NCBI GenBank assembly: GCA_003343845.1
Contig: QAKK01000004.1
Coordinates: 19,735 to 83,734, forward strand
Source: Oscillospiraceae bacterium
GTDB lineage: Bacteria; Bacillota; Clostridia; Oscillospirales; CAG-272
Direction of reading: 5' to 3'
DNA: 64,000 bases
The notes beneath the pieces are model-generated. The model worked only from the letters and a program-made list of their open reading frames with translations. It searched no databases and had not been told where the DNA came from. The position numbers and the translations under genes are program-made. Within the stretch, counting starts at the first letter, position 1. Every line of letters starts with the position of its first letter. Shown here one piece after another: positions 17,792 through 26,868 of this stretch.

Positions 17792-18373
17792 ATGTCGCAG
17801 ATCACGAAACGGGCGCTGGAAGCGTCGCTGAAAAACCTGCTGGCGAAACGCCCGCTGGACAAGATCACGGTGACGGACATCACCGAGGACTGCGGGATCA
17901 ACCGCATGACCTTTTACTATCATTTCAAGGATATTTATGACCTTGTGGAGTGGGCGTGCATCGAGGATGCGACCCGTGCACTGGCAGGCAAGAAGACGGC
18001 GGAGACCTGGCAGCAGGGCTTTTTGCAGATCTTTGAGGAAGTCCGCGCCAACAAGGTCTTCATCATGAACGTATACCGCTGCGTCAGCCGCGAGCAGGTC
18101 GAGCGCTATCTCACGCCGCTGACCGATGACCTCCTGATGGGCGTGGTCAACGAGTTTGCTGCCGGGATGACCGTGCGTGAGGAGGATAAGGCATTCATCG
18201 CGAGGGTGTATGCCTATTCCTTTGTCGGCGTGCTGCTCGACTGGGTGCGCGACGGCATGAAGGTCGAGCCGGAGGCGATCGTGGATCGCCTTGCACTCGT
18301 TTTGCAGGGCAGCATTGCGTCGGCGCTCGAACGCTTCCGTCTGGACAAAACTTTATCAAAAGCGCCGAAGTGA
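17792..18373 (+). CDS. TetR/AcrR family regulator
   Basis: 193 aa. N-terminal HTH (about residues 8-55): KRALEASLKNLLAKRPLDKI, VTDITEDCGINRMTFYYHF, then KDIYDLVEW. The C-terminal domain is of the TetR_C_8/DhaS-like kind. It starts at 17792 behind a gggaggcag SD. It lies immediately upstream of and co-oriented with oleate hydratase, whose promoter carries a long inverted repeat. A fatty-acid-responsive repressor of that gene is a reasonable inference, not shown by sequence. Confidence 0.85.
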   Translation: MSQITKRALEASLKNLLAKRPLDKITVTDITEDCGINRMTFYYHFKDIYDLVEWACIEDATRALAGKKTAETWQQGFLQIFEEVRANKVFIMNVYRCVSREQVERYLTPLTDDLLMGVVNEFAAGMTVREEDKAFIARVYAYSFVGVLLDWVRDGMKVEPEAIVDRLALVLQGSIASALERFRLDKTLSKAPK

Positions 18374-18389
18374 TAAAAATTTTTACAGC

Positions 18390-18428
18390 TTTCGCCCCCG
18401 TGATGCAATTTTCATCGCGGGGGCGAAA
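18390..18428. repeat. 16-bp inverted repeat upstream of the ohyA promoter
   Basis: TTTCGCCCCCGTGATG, 7-nt loop, CATCGCGGGGGCGAAA; one G-T type mismatch. It begins 16 bp after the TetR stop codon and ends 7 bp before the -35 of the ohyA promoter, without a T run. It may be a terminator-like stem for tetR or a regulator-binding palindrome. Confidence 0.65.
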
Positions 18429-18435
18429 CTGTCTA

Positions 18436-18464
18436 TTGTAAAGCCTGCGGAAAGTGGATATACT
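18436..18464 (+). promoter_or_regulatory. ohyA promoter
   Basis: TTGTAA, 17 bp, TATACT. The gene starts 40 bp downstream. Confidence 0.75.
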
Positions 18465-18504
18465 GAAGTCACAAAGAAAAAAACAACACACGGAGGTAAC
18501 CGCT

Positions 18505-20295
18505 ATGTATTATTCCGCAGGTACTTACGAATCCTTTGCACACCCCGAAAAGCCGGAGGGGGTGGACAGAAAATCGGCTTATATCATCGGCACCGGTCTC
18601 GCCGGTCTTTCCGCCGCCTTCTATCTTGTCCGCGATGGACAGATGAAGGGTGAGCGCATCCATCTGCTTGAGAAGCTGGAGCTTGCGGGCGGCAGCTGCG
18701 ACGGCAGAAAGGATGTTACTAAGGGCTTCTATATGCGCGGCGGCAGAGAGATGGACAATCACTTCGAGTGCATGTGGGATATGTTCCGCGACGTGCCCTC
18801 GATCGAGACGCCCGGCGTCTCGGTGCTGGACGAATACTACTGGCTGAACAAGCATGACCCCAACTATTCACTTTGCCGCGCCACGGTCAACCGCGGCGAG
18901 GACGCGCACACCGACGGCAAGTTCACGCTGGACCGCGCCAGCGCAATGGCACTCTCCAAGCTGTTCATCACGCCCGAGAGCGAGCTTGAGGACAAGAAGA
19001 TCTCGGACGTCCTGCCCGATACGTTCTGGTCCACCAACTTCTGGCTCTACTGGCAGACGATGTTCGCCTTCCAGACCTGGTCGAGCGCGCTGGAGATGAA
19101 GCGTTATCTCTGCCGCTACGTCCATCACATCGACGGTCTGCCGGACTTCAGCGCCCTGCGCTTCACGAAGTACAACCAGTATGAGAGCATGATCCTGCCG
19201 CTGGTCAAGTACCTCGAAAACCACGGCGTGACCATTGAATACGGCATGGATGTGAAGAACGTCGTCATCGAGGACGAGGGCGATAAGAAGGTTGCGAAGA
19301 AGATCGTCTATGTCAAGGACGGCGTTGAGCAGTCTATCGACCTCATCGAGGACGACCTCGTCTTCATCACCAACGGCTGCTGCACCGACACCTCCTGCTA
19401 CGGCGACCAGACCCATGCACCCGACCTCTCGAAGGTAAAGAACGGCACGGGTGAATCCTGGGATCTGTGGAAGAACATCGCCGCACAGGCAAAGCACGGC
19501 GAATACGGCAACCCGGACAAGTTCTGCAGCGATACCGAGGCGACCAACTGGATGAGTGCCACGGTCGCCACGGCGGACGAGGAAGTCATCCGCTATATCA
19601 TGAATATCTGCCGTCGTGATCCACGCGCGGGCAAGGTCACCACGGGCGGTATCGTCACGGTCAAGGACAGCGTGAACAACTGGTACCTCTCCTGGACGAT
19701 CAACCGTCAGCCGCAGTTCCGCGCACAGGACAAGAACACCGTTCTCGTGTGGGTCTATGCGCTGCACACCGACGTCCCCGGCAACTATGTGAAGAAGGCA
19801 ATGCGCGACTGCACCGGTGAGGAGATCTGCCGCGAGTGGTTGTATCACATCGGCGTGCCGGAGGATCGCATCCATGAGCTTGCCGAGAAGGCATGCAACA
19901 CCACCACCTGCTATATGCCTTATATCAACGCGTTCTTCCAGCCGAGAAAGCATGAAGACCGTCCGCTGGTTGTGCCGCAGGGCGCGGTCAACTTCGCATT
20001 CCTCGGTCAGTTCGCCGAGACGCCGCGTGACACCATCTTCACCACGGAGTATTCCATCCGCACCGGCATGGAGGCGGTCTACACGCTTCTGAACGTCGAT
20101 CGCGGCGTGCCCGAGGTCTGGGGCAGCCAGTACGACGTGCGTGAGCTGCTGCGCGCCTGCTACTATGCGCTTGACAAGAAGCCGCTCATGGAGGCGGATA
20201 TCAACTTCGCCGAAAAGGAAATGATCAAGATCGCGCTGAAGAAGATCAAGGGCACCGATATGGAGCTGCTGCTGAAAAACAGCGGTCTGATCTGA
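18505..20295 (+). CDS. ohyA: oleate hydratase (MCRA/OhyA family)
   Basis: 596 aa, FAD-dependent, cytoplasmic or peripheral membrane. It adds water to the cis-9 double bond of oleic or linoleic acid, giving 10-hydroxy fatty acids; in gut bacteria this detoxifies unsaturated acids. The FAD-binding GxGxxG motif is AYIIGTGLAGLSAAFYLV, with LLEKLELAGGSCDG following. Family blocks MRGGREMDNHFECMWDMFRD and FLGQFAETPRDTIFTTEYS are present. The length fits the family (about 590). The start at 18505 has a cggagg SD; a slightly longer frame would include the promoter. Followed by a terminator, so monocistronic. Confidence 0.96.
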   Translation: MYYSAGTYESFAHPEKPEGVDRKSAYIIGTGLAGLSAAFYLVRDGQMKGERIHLLEKLELAGGSCDGRKDVTKGFYMRGGREMDNHFECMWDMFRDVPSIETPGVSVLDEYYWLNKHDPNYSLCRATVNRGEDAHTDGKFTLDRASAMALSKLFITPESELEDKKISDVLPDTFWSTNFWLYWQTMFAFQTWSSALEMKRYLCRYVHHIDGLPDFSALRFTKYNQYESMILPLVKYLENHGVTIEYGMDVKNVVIEDEGDKKVAKKIVYVKDGVEQSIDLIEDDLVFITNGCCTDTSCYGDQTHAPDLSKVKNGTGESWDLWKNIAAQAKHGEYGNPDKFCSDTEATNWMSATVATADEEVIRYIMNICRRDPRAGKVTTGGIVTVKDSVNNWYLSWTINRQPQFRAQDKNTVLVWVYALHTDVPGNYVKKAMRDCTGEEICREWLYHIGVPEDRIHELAEKACNTTTCYMPYINAFFQPRKHEDRPLVVPQGAVNFAFLGQFAETPRDTIFTTEYSIRTGMEAVYTLLNVDRGVPEVWGSQYDVRELLRACYYALDKKPLMEADINFAEKEMIKIALKKIKGTDMELLLKNSGLI

Positions 20296-20315
20296 CGCAG
20301 CCGGACAATCGAATC

Positions 20316-20348
20316 AAAAGAAAGCCTGCCTTGCAGGCTTTCTTTTTT
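20316..20348 (+). terminator. ohyA terminator
   Basis: AAAGAAAGCCTGC ctt GCAGGCTTTCTTTTTT. Confidence 0.93.
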
Positions 20349-20456
20349 GCATACATACGCATATATATTCATTTTTACAGCCTGTAATGTCAACCTGCAC
20401 AAAAAGGAACTTCCAACGACATCTGCACTTGTGATTCCGTAGAAATCACATTTTTT

Positions 20457-20475
20457 CATGCAAAACTATTGCATG
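20457..20475. promoter_or_regulatory. candidate ArgR operator at the arg promoter
   Basis: CATGCAA aacta TTGCATG is a perfect 7-5-7 inverted repeat overlapping the -35 hexamer. A related AT-rich half (CATGCATAAATA) follows the -10. ArgR/AhrC boxes are AT-rich palindromes of this type placed over arginine promoters. The assignment rests on position and general resemblance. Confidence 0.5.
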
Positions 20476-20497
20476 TTTATTCGCAAAATGCTATAAT
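20469..20497 (+). promoter_or_regulatory. promoter of the arg-car operon
   Basis: TTGCAT, 17 bp, TATAAT, 46 bp before argC. Confidence 0.8.
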
Positions 20498-20543
20498 TCA
20501 TGCATAAATATAAATCCAAAAAGCGCAAAGGGGTGTTTGCAGG

Positions 20544-21476
20544 ATGAAAAAGGTGTTTATCGACGGGGAAGCTGGGACAACGGGGCTGCGCATCCGCGAG
20601 CGGCTGGCGGCACGGACGGATATTGAACTTGTGACCCTGCCCGAGGCGCTGCGCAAGGACACGGCGGCGCGGAAAGCGGCGCTGAACGCCGCCGACATCA
20701 CGTTTCTCTGCCTGCCGGACGCGGCGGCAGTCGAGGCGGTCTCAATGATCGAAAATCCGGACACCGTCGTGCTGGACACCTCTACCGCGCACCGCACCGA
20801 TCCGCGCTTTGTGTACGGCTTTCCGGAGCTTGCGGCAGAGCAGGCGGCGCACATTGCCGCGTCAAAGCGCATCGCCGTGCCGGGCTGTCATGCCAGCGGC
20901 TTCATCGCCACGGTCGCGCCGCTGGTGCAGCACGGTCTGCTCGCGCCGGACGCGGCGCTTACCTGCCACTCGGTCACGGGCTACAGCGGCGGCGGCAAAA
21001 AGATGATCGCCGCTTACGGTGAGGCGGACCGCAGCCCGCTCTATGATGCACCGCGGCAGTATGGGCTGTCCCAGACGCATAAGCATCTGCCCGAGATGAC
21101 GGCAATGTGCGGACTGCAAAGCCCGCCGATCTTCTGCCCGATCGTTGCCGATTTTTACAGCGGCATGGTCGTCACGGTGCCGCTCTTTGCGCATCAGCTT
21201 ACCCCCGGCGCAACGGCGGCGGACGTGAAGGCGGTGCTGAAAGCTGCTTACGGCGGCAGTATTGTTCGCTATGTGGTGACGGCGGACGCCGACGGCTTTC
21301 TTTCGGCGGCGGCGCTCTCGGGCAAGGACGCGATGGAGGTTGCCGTCTTCGGAAGTGAGACGCGCATCCTGCTCACCGCCCGCTATGACAACCTCGGCAA
21401 GGGCGCGTCCGGCGCGGCTGTGGAATGTATGAATCTTGTACTCGGCGTCGATCCGGCGACCGGGCTGAACCTGTAA
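20544..21476 (+). CDS. argC: N-acetyl-gamma-glutamyl-phosphate reductase, type 2
   Basis: 310 aa, cytoplasmic, third step of arginine synthesis (NADPH reduction of N-acetylglutamyl phosphate). The N-terminal dinucleotide fold reads MKKVFIDGEAGTTGLRIRE and the catalytic Cys lies in VPGCHASGFIATV. The short length and GEAGTTGL motif mark the type 2 family rather than the 345-aa type 1. It is the first gene of a seven-gene operon with small gaps or overlaps. Confidence 0.95.
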   Translation: MKKVFIDGEAGTTGLRIRERLAARTDIELVTLPEALRKDTAARKAALNAADITFLCLPDAAAVEAVSMIENPDTVVLDTSTAHRTDPRFVYGFPELAAEQAAHIAASKRIAVPGCHASGFIATVAPLVQHGLLAPDAALTCHSVTGYSGGGKKMIAAYGEADRSPLYDAPRQYGLSQTHKHLPEMTAMCGLQSPPIFCPIVADFYSGMVVTVPLFAHQLTPGATAADVKAVLKAAYGGSIVRYVVTADADGFLSAAALSGKDAMEVAVFGSETRILLTARYDNLGKGASGAAVECMNLVLGVDPATGLNL

Positions 21477-21491
21477 ACGGAGGATAAACAG

Positions 21492-22703
21492 ATGAAGATT
21501 GTTACCGGCGGCGTCTGTGCCGCAAAGGGCTTTACGGCAAACGGCGTACACTGCGGCATCCGCAAGAACAAGCAGAAGCGCGATCTTTCGCTGATCCTCA
21601 GCGAGACGCGCGCGGCGGCGGCAGCTGTCTATACCACAAATCTGGTCAAGGGCGCGCCGCTCGCCGTGACAAAACAGAATCTGGCGGACGGCTATGCGCA
21701 GGCAATCGTCTGCAACAGCGGCAACGCCAACACCTGCAATGCAAACGGCATCGAGATCGCCGAGGCGATGTGTGACCTCGTGGCGGGCGCGGTCGGCGTT
21801 GCGAAGAACGATGTGGTCGTCGCTTCCACGGGTGTCATCGGGCAGCCGCTCGACATCACGCCGATCGCGGCGGGCATGCCGTCGCTTGCGGCGGGGCTGG
21901 GCGCGCACAGCGATCTTGCCGCCGAGGGCATCATGACGACCGACACCGTGAAAAAAGAGATCGCCGTCAGCTTTACTGTCGGCGGCAAGACCTGCACCAT
22001 CGGCGGCATTGCCAAGGGCTCGGGCATGATCCACCCGAATATGGCGACGATGCTGGTCTTCATCACCACCGACTGCGCCATCAGCCCCGCGATGCTGCAA
22101 AAGGCGCTCTCCGGCGACATCGCAAACACCTTCAACATGGTCAGCGTGGACGGCGATACCTCCACAAACGATATGGTCACCGTGCTGGCAAACGGCATGG
22201 CGGGCAACGCCGAGATCACCGCCGAGGGCACGGATTTCACCGCGTTCATGCAGGCGCTGAACACCGTGACGGTGCACCTCTGCCGCGCGATCGCCGGGGA
22301 CGGCGAAGGCGCGACCAAGCTGCTGGAATGCAGCGTGACCGGCGCGAAGGACACGGCGGCGGCAAAAACGGTTGCAAAATCGGTCATCTGCTCCTCGCTT
22401 TTCAAGGCGGCGATGTTCGGCGCGGACGCCAACTGGGGGCGCGTGCTCTGCGCCATCGGTTACAGCGGCGCTCCGGTGGATGTAACCAAGGTCGGCGTGT
22501 CTTTCACCTCGGCGGCGGGGACGATTGAGGTCTGCCGCGGCGGCGCGGGTGTGCCGTTCTCCGAGGAGGCGGCGAAGAAGATCCTCACCGAGCATGAGAT
22601 CGGCGTGGTCATTACGCTCGGCGACGGAGAGGGCAGCGCCACCGCATGGGGCTGCGACCTCACCTACGACTATGTGAAGATCAACGGCGACTACAGAACT
22701 TAA
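21492..22703 (+). CDS. argJ: bifunctional glutamate N-acetyltransferase / amino-acid acetyltransferase
   Basis: 403 aa. ArgJ recycles acetyl from N-acetylornithine to glutamate, and when bifunctional also starts the pathway from acetyl-CoA. It matures by self-cleavage before the Thr in KGSGMIHPNMATML, which is intact here (about residue 190), giving alpha and beta chains. The absence of a separate argA or argE in the cluster fits the cyclic pathway. The cggagg SD is 9 bp upstream. Confidence 0.96.
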   Translation: MKIVTGGVCAAKGFTANGVHCGIRKNKQKRDLSLILSETRAAAAAVYTTNLVKGAPLAVTKQNLADGYAQAIVCNSGNANTCNANGIEIAEAMCDLVAGAVGVAKNDVVVASTGVIGQPLDITPIAAGMPSLAAGLGAHSDLAAEGIMTTDTVKKEIAVSFTVGGKTCTIGGIAKGSGMIHPNMATMLVFITTDCAISPAMLQKALSGDIANTFNMVSVDGDTSTNDMVTVLANGMAGNAEITAEGTDFTAFMQALNTVTVHLCRAIAGDGEGATKLLECSVTGAKDTAAAKTVAKSVICSSLFKAAMFGADANWGRVLCAIGYSGAPVDVTKVGVSFTSAAGTIEVCRGGAGVPFSEEAAKKILTEHEIGVVITLGDGEGSATAWGCDLTYDYVKINGDYRT

Positions 22704-22749
22704 GCGGTTGCGTTTTCGGAAGATACGGCAATAAATAAAGGAGAAGACA

Positions 22750-23619
22750 ATGACGGTTTCCAATGCGGATCGCGCGGCGATCCTGGTTCATGCGCTGCCC
22801 TACATCAAGAAGTACACAGGCAAGATCGTGGTGATCAAATACGGCGGCAGCGCCATGCAGAGCGAAACGCTCAAAAACTCGGTAGTGCGCGACGTGATCC
22901 TGCTGCATCTGATCGGCGTGAAGGTCGTTCTGGTGCACGGCGGCGGACCCGAGATCACCGATCTGCTCACCCGCCTCGGCAAGGAGACGCAGTTTGTCGG
23001 CGGTCTGCGCGTCACCGACCGCGAGACGGTCGAGGTGGCGCAGATGGTGCTGGCAGGCAAGGTCAACAAGAGTCTCGTCAACCTCATCGAGTGCAGCGGC
23101 GGGCACGCCGTCGGTCTGTGCGGCATGGACGGGCACATGATCTCCGCCGTGCAGAAGGATCCCGCGCTCGGCTATGTCGGCAAGATCACCGCCGTCGACC
23201 CGACCCCGGTGCTCGACCTGCTCGAAAAGGGCTATATCCCGGTCGTCTCCACGCTCGGCTGCGACGACGCGGGCAATGTATACAATGTCAATGCAGATAC
23301 CGCTGCGGCAAAGCTGGCGGCAACGCTCCATGCCGAGAGCCTGATCTCGCTCACCGATACGGCAGGTATTCTGCGCGACAAGGACGATCCCTCGTCGCTC
23401 ATCTCGCGCGTGACGGTCGCCGAGACCGAGCAGCTCATCGCCGACGGCGTGATCGCGGGCGGCATGCTGCCGAAGGTGGAATGCTGCACCGACGCCATCC
23501 GCGGCGGCGTGCGCCGCGTCTTCATCATCGACGGGCGCGTGCCGCATTCGATCCTGATCGAGACGCTGACCGATGAAGGCATCGGCACGATGTTTGAGGG
23601 AGAGGGGGAGCAAGCATGA
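22750..23619 (+). CDS. argB: acetylglutamate kinase
   Basis: 289 aa, amino-acid kinase fold. It phosphorylates N-acetylglutamate. Motifs: VVIKYGGSAM (phosphate-binding Lys and GG), VLVHGGGPEI, RVTDRETVEVAQMVL, and the C-terminal GGMLPKVECCTDAI. It lacks the long N-terminal helix seen in hexameric arginine-inhibited enzymes only in part: about 25 residues precede the first strand, so feedback inhibition by arginine remains possible. It overlaps argD by 4 bp (ATGA). Confidence 0.96.
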   Translation: MTVSNADRAAILVHALPYIKKYTGKIVVIKYGGSAMQSETLKNSVVRDVILLHLIGVKVVLVHGGGPEITDLLTRLGKETQFVGGLRVTDRETVEVAQMVLAGKVNKSLVNLIECSGGHAVGLCGMDGHMISAVQKDPALGYVGKITAVDPTPVLDLLEKGYIPVVSTLGCDDAGNVYNVNADTAAAKLAATLHAESLISLTDTAGILRDKDDPSSLISRVTVAETEQLIADGVIAGGMLPKVECCTDAIRGGVRRVFIIDGRVPHSILIETLTDEGIGTMFEGEGEQA

Positions 23620-24785
23620 ATACGTTTGAGACCGACGCTGCGTTTGTCGCGCACACCTATGCGCGTTTTCCCCTGGAGATCGTCGGCGGCAAAGGCTCGG
23701 TGCTGACTGGCAGCGACGGCAAAAGCTATATCGACCTCGGCAGCGGTATTGCGGTCAACACGCTCGGCGTTTGTGACGCGGGCTGGATCGCGGCGGTCAC
23801 CGACCAGCTCCATCGTTTCGGACACACGTCCAACCTCTATTACAGCGCGCCCTGCGCCGACCTTGCGGCAGAGCTCTGCGCCCGCACCGGGATGCAGAAG
23901 GTGTTCTTCTCCAATTCCGGCGCGGAGGCAAACGAGTGCGCGATCAAGGCGGCGCGCGCCTACGGCGCGGCAAAGCACGGCGAAGACTGCTATACGATCC
24001 TCACGCTCGAAAACAGCTTTCACGGGCGGACGCTCACCACGCTTGCCGCAACCGGGCAGGACGTGTTTCACGAAAAGTTTCAGCCGCTGACGCCGGGGTT
24101 TGTCTCGATCGAGCCGACGCCGGAAGCACTTGCGGCGGCGCTCGACACCTACAAGGTGGCTGCGGTGTTGTTTGAGATCGTGCGCGGCGAGGGCGGCGTG
24201 CTGCCGCTGGAAAAATCCTTTGTCGATGCGCTGGAAAAGGAAGCGGCGGCGCACGATTTCCTGCTCATGTGCGATGAGGTGCAGTGCGGCAACGGTCGCT
24301 CCGGCACGCTCTATGCGTATATGCAGTATGGGCTGTCGCCCGATGTCGTCACCACGGCAAAGGGGCTGGGCGGCGGTCTGCCGCTCGGGGCAACGCTGCT
24401 CGGCGATAAGGTCGCCGACCTCTTCACGCCGGGGTCAAACGGATCGACCTTCGGCGGCAACCCGATCGCCGCGGCGGGCGCGCTCTATGTGCTCTCAGGG
24501 CTTGACGACGACCTGCTTGCAGGCGTCAGCCGCAAGTCCGAACAGATCCGGGCGGCGCTCACGGGCGCGCCCGGCGTGGAGAGCGTCACCGGGCTCGGTC
24601 TGATGCTCGGCGTGCAGACGACGCTGCCTGCAAAGGAGGTTGCGTCCCGCTGCATCGGACGCGGCGTGCTGGTGCTGACCGCCAAAGACAAGGTGCGGCT
24701 GCTGCCCGCGCTGAACATCCCGGACGACCTGCTGATGCAGGCAATCGGCATTCTGAAAGACATCTGTGCGGAGGGAGTACAATGA
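23616..24785 (+). CDS. argD: acetylornithine aminotransferase
   Basis: 389 aa, class III PLP aminotransferase, step four of arginine synthesis. Motifs: [47 protein letters not shown] and the PLP lysine in [15 protein letters not shown]. The start overlaps argB and its end overlaps argF by 4 bp, indicating translational coupling. ArgD enzymes often also act as succinyl-diaminopimelate aminotransferase, of interest given the DapF domain at the end of this operon. Confidence 0.95.
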   Translation: MNTFETDAAFVAHTYARFPLEIVGGKGSVLTGSDGKSYIDLGSGIAVNTLGVCDAGWIAAVTDQLHRFGHTSNLYYSAPCADLAAELCARTGMQKVFFSNSGAEANECAIKAARAYGAAKHGEDCYTILTLENSFHGRTLTTLAATGQDVFHEKFQPLTPGFVSIEPTPEALAAALDTYKVAAVLFEIVRGEGGVLPLEKSFVDALEKEAAAHDFLLMCDEVQCGNGRSGTLYAYMQYGLSPDVVTTAKGLGGGLPLGATLLGDKVADLFTPGSNGSTFGGNPIAAAGALYVLSGLDDDLLAGVSRKSEQIRAALTGAPGVESVTGLGLMLGVQTTLPAKEVASRCIGRGVLVLTAKDKVRLLPALNIPDDLLMQAIGILKDICAEGVQ

Positions 24786-25801
24786 CAAACTGCAAGACAA
24801 AGCTCGATCTTTACGGTAAGGATTTTCTGAAGCTGCTGGACTTTTCGGCGGCGGAGATCACGGGGCTTGTGGACCTCGCCGCCGAGCTGAAAGCTATGAA
24901 AAAGACCGGTGCGGCGCACCGCTTTTGCGAGGGCAGGAACATTGCGCTGATCTTTGAGAAGACCAGCACGCGCACGCGGTGCAGTTTTGAGGTGGCGGCG
25001 CACGACCTCGGTATGGGCGTGACCTATCTCGACCCTACTGGTTCGCAGATCGGCAAAAAGGAGAGCATCGCCGACACGGCGCGCGTGCTCGCCTCCATGT
25101 TTGACGGCATCGAATACCGCGGCTACGGGCAGCAGATCGTGGAGGAGCTCGCCCGCTATGCGTCGGTGCCGGTCTGGAACGGGTTGACCGACGAGGCGCA
25201 CCCCACGCAGATCCTCGCGGATCTGCTGACCCTGCGTGAGCAGTTCGGCAGTCTTCGCGGGCTGAACTTCGTCTACATGGGCGACGCGCGCTACAACATG
25301 GGCAATTCGCTGCTTGTCGGCTGTGCCAAGGTGGGCATCAACTTCACCGCCTGCGCGCCGGAAGCCTATTTCCCGGATGCGCGCCTGGTTGCCGAATGCG
25401 AGAAATTCGCTGCCGAGAGCGGCGCAAAACTGGCTTTTGAAACCGATCCCGTCAAGGCGGTCAAGGGCGCGGACGCGATCTATACCGACGTGTGGGTCTC
25501 GATGGGCGAGCCCGCCAGTGTGTGGGAGAAGCGGGTCGCCGACCTCGCGCCCTACCAGGTCAACACCGCGCTGATGCAGGCGACGGGCAAGAAAGAGACG
25601 GTCTTCATGCACTGTCTCCCAGCATATCACGACCTTAAGACCGGCGTTGGACTTGAGATGGGCAAGCGCTTCGGGCGCGATGCGATGGAGGTCACGGACG
25701 AGGTGTTCGAGAGTCCGCAGTCCATCGTGTTTGCCGAGGCGGAGAACCGCATGCACACGATCAAGGCAGTTATGCTGGCAACACTGGAGAAGCTGCAATG
25801 A
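24782..25801 (+). CDS. argF: ornithine carbamoyltransferase
   Basis: 339 aa, cytoplasmic trimer, joins carbamoyl phosphate and ornithine to citrulline. The carbamoyl-phosphate loop [11 protein letters not shown], the ornithine motif region around WVSMGEP, and the HCLPAYHD motif are all intact. Both ends overlap neighbouring genes by 4 bp (argD, carA). Its place directly before carAB links carbamoyl phosphate production to its use. Confidence 0.96.
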   Translation: MTNCKTKLDLYGKDFLKLLDFSAAEITGLVDLAAELKAMKKTGAAHRFCEGRNIALIFEKTSTRTRCSFEVAAHDLGMGVTYLDPTGSQIGKKESIADTARVLASMFDGIEYRGYGQQIVEELARYASVPVWNGLTDEAHPTQILADLLTLREQFGSLRGLNFVYMGDARYNMGNSLLVGCAKVGINFTACAPEAYFPDARLVAECEKFAAESGAKLAFETDPVKAVKGADAIYTDVWVSMGEPASVWEKRVADLAPYQVNTALMQATGKKETVFMHCLPAYHDLKTGVGLEMGKRFGRDAMEVTDEVFESPQSIVFAEAENRMHTIKAVMLATLEKLQ

Positions 25802-26868
25802 AACGCTATCTGACACTGGAAGACGGCACAACCTTTGTCGGTGAGGGCTTCGGCGCGGCGGCGGACGCCGTCGGCGAGCTGGTCTTCACCACGGGTATGT
25901 GCGGCTATATCGAGACGCTCACTGATCCGAGCTATGCGGGGCAGATCGTGATGCAGACCTTCCCCATGATCGGCAACTACGGCATCATCCCCGCCGACTT
26001 TGAGGGGAAGTGCGCCGTGCGCGGCTACGTCGTGCATGAATGGTGTGACACACCTTCCAACTTCCGCGCGGCGGGCGACCTTGACACCTATCTGAAGTCG
26101 GTCGGCATTCCCGGCATTGCGGGCATCGACACCCGCGCGCTGACCCGCACCCTGCGTGAGTGCGGCACGATGAATGCGACCATCACCGACGAGGTTCCCG
26201 CCGATCTTACGGCGGTCAAGGCTTATGCCGTCACGGACGCGGTCGCGTCGGTCACCTGTGCGGCGCCGACCGAATATTCCGCCGACGGGGAGACGCGCTG
26301 TCGCGTGGCGCTCCTTGACTTCGGCGCCAAACGGAACATCATCCGTTCACTCACGGCGCGCGGCTGCGCGGTGACGGTTTTCCCGGCATCAACGTCCGCC
26401 GCCGACATCCTTGCGACAGCACCTGACGGCGTGATGCTGTCCAACGGTCCCGGCGACCCGGCGGAGAACACCGCGATCATTGCCGAGATCGGCAAGCTGC
26501 TCGGTCGCGTGCCGGTCTTCGGCATCTGCCTCGGGCATCAGCTGATGGCGCTTGCCGTCGGCGGCAGCACCGTCAAGCTGAAATACGGGCATCGCGGCGT
26601 CAATCAGCCTGCGCGCGACCTTGTCAGCGGGCGTACCTACATCACCAGCCAGAACCACGGCTACGCCGTCGTCGGCAACAGCCTGCCGACGGGTGAGGTG
26701 CGCTTTGTCAACGCCAACGACGGCACCTGCGAGGGCATCGACTATCCCGCGCTTCGCGCCTTCTCGGTGCAGTTCCACCCCGAGGCGTGCGCCGGACCGC
26801 ACGATACCGCATTTTTGTTTGACCGCTTCTGCGATCTGATGAAAGGAGAGACGACCCATGCCGATTGA
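25798..26868 (+). CDS. carA: carbamoyl-phosphate synthase small (glutaminase) subunit
   Basis: 356 aa. The N-terminal half is the CarA-specific domain ([29 protein letters not shown]). The C-terminal half is a class I glutamine amidotransferase with nucleophile Cys in [14 protein letters not shown] and the His-Glu pair in [11 protein letters not shown]. It supplies ammonia to CarB through a tunnel. It overlaps carB by 11 bp. Confidence 0.96.
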   Translation: MKRYLTLEDGTTFVGEGFGAAADAVGELVFTTGMCGYIETLTDPSYAGQIVMQTFPMIGNYGIIPADFEGKCAVRGYVVHEWCDTPSNFRAAGDLDTYLKSVGIPGIAGIDTRALTRTLRECGTMNATITDEVPADLTAVKAYAVTDAVASVTCAAPTEYSADGETRCRVALLDFGAKRNIIRSLTARGCAVTVFPASTSAADILATAPDGVMLSNGPGDPAENTAIIAEIGKLLGRVPVFGICLGHQLMALAVGGSTVKLKYGHRGVNQPARDLVSGRTYITSQNHGYAVVGNSLPTGEVRFVNANDGTCEGIDYPALRAFSVQFHPEACAGPHDTAFLFDRFCDLMKGETTHAD

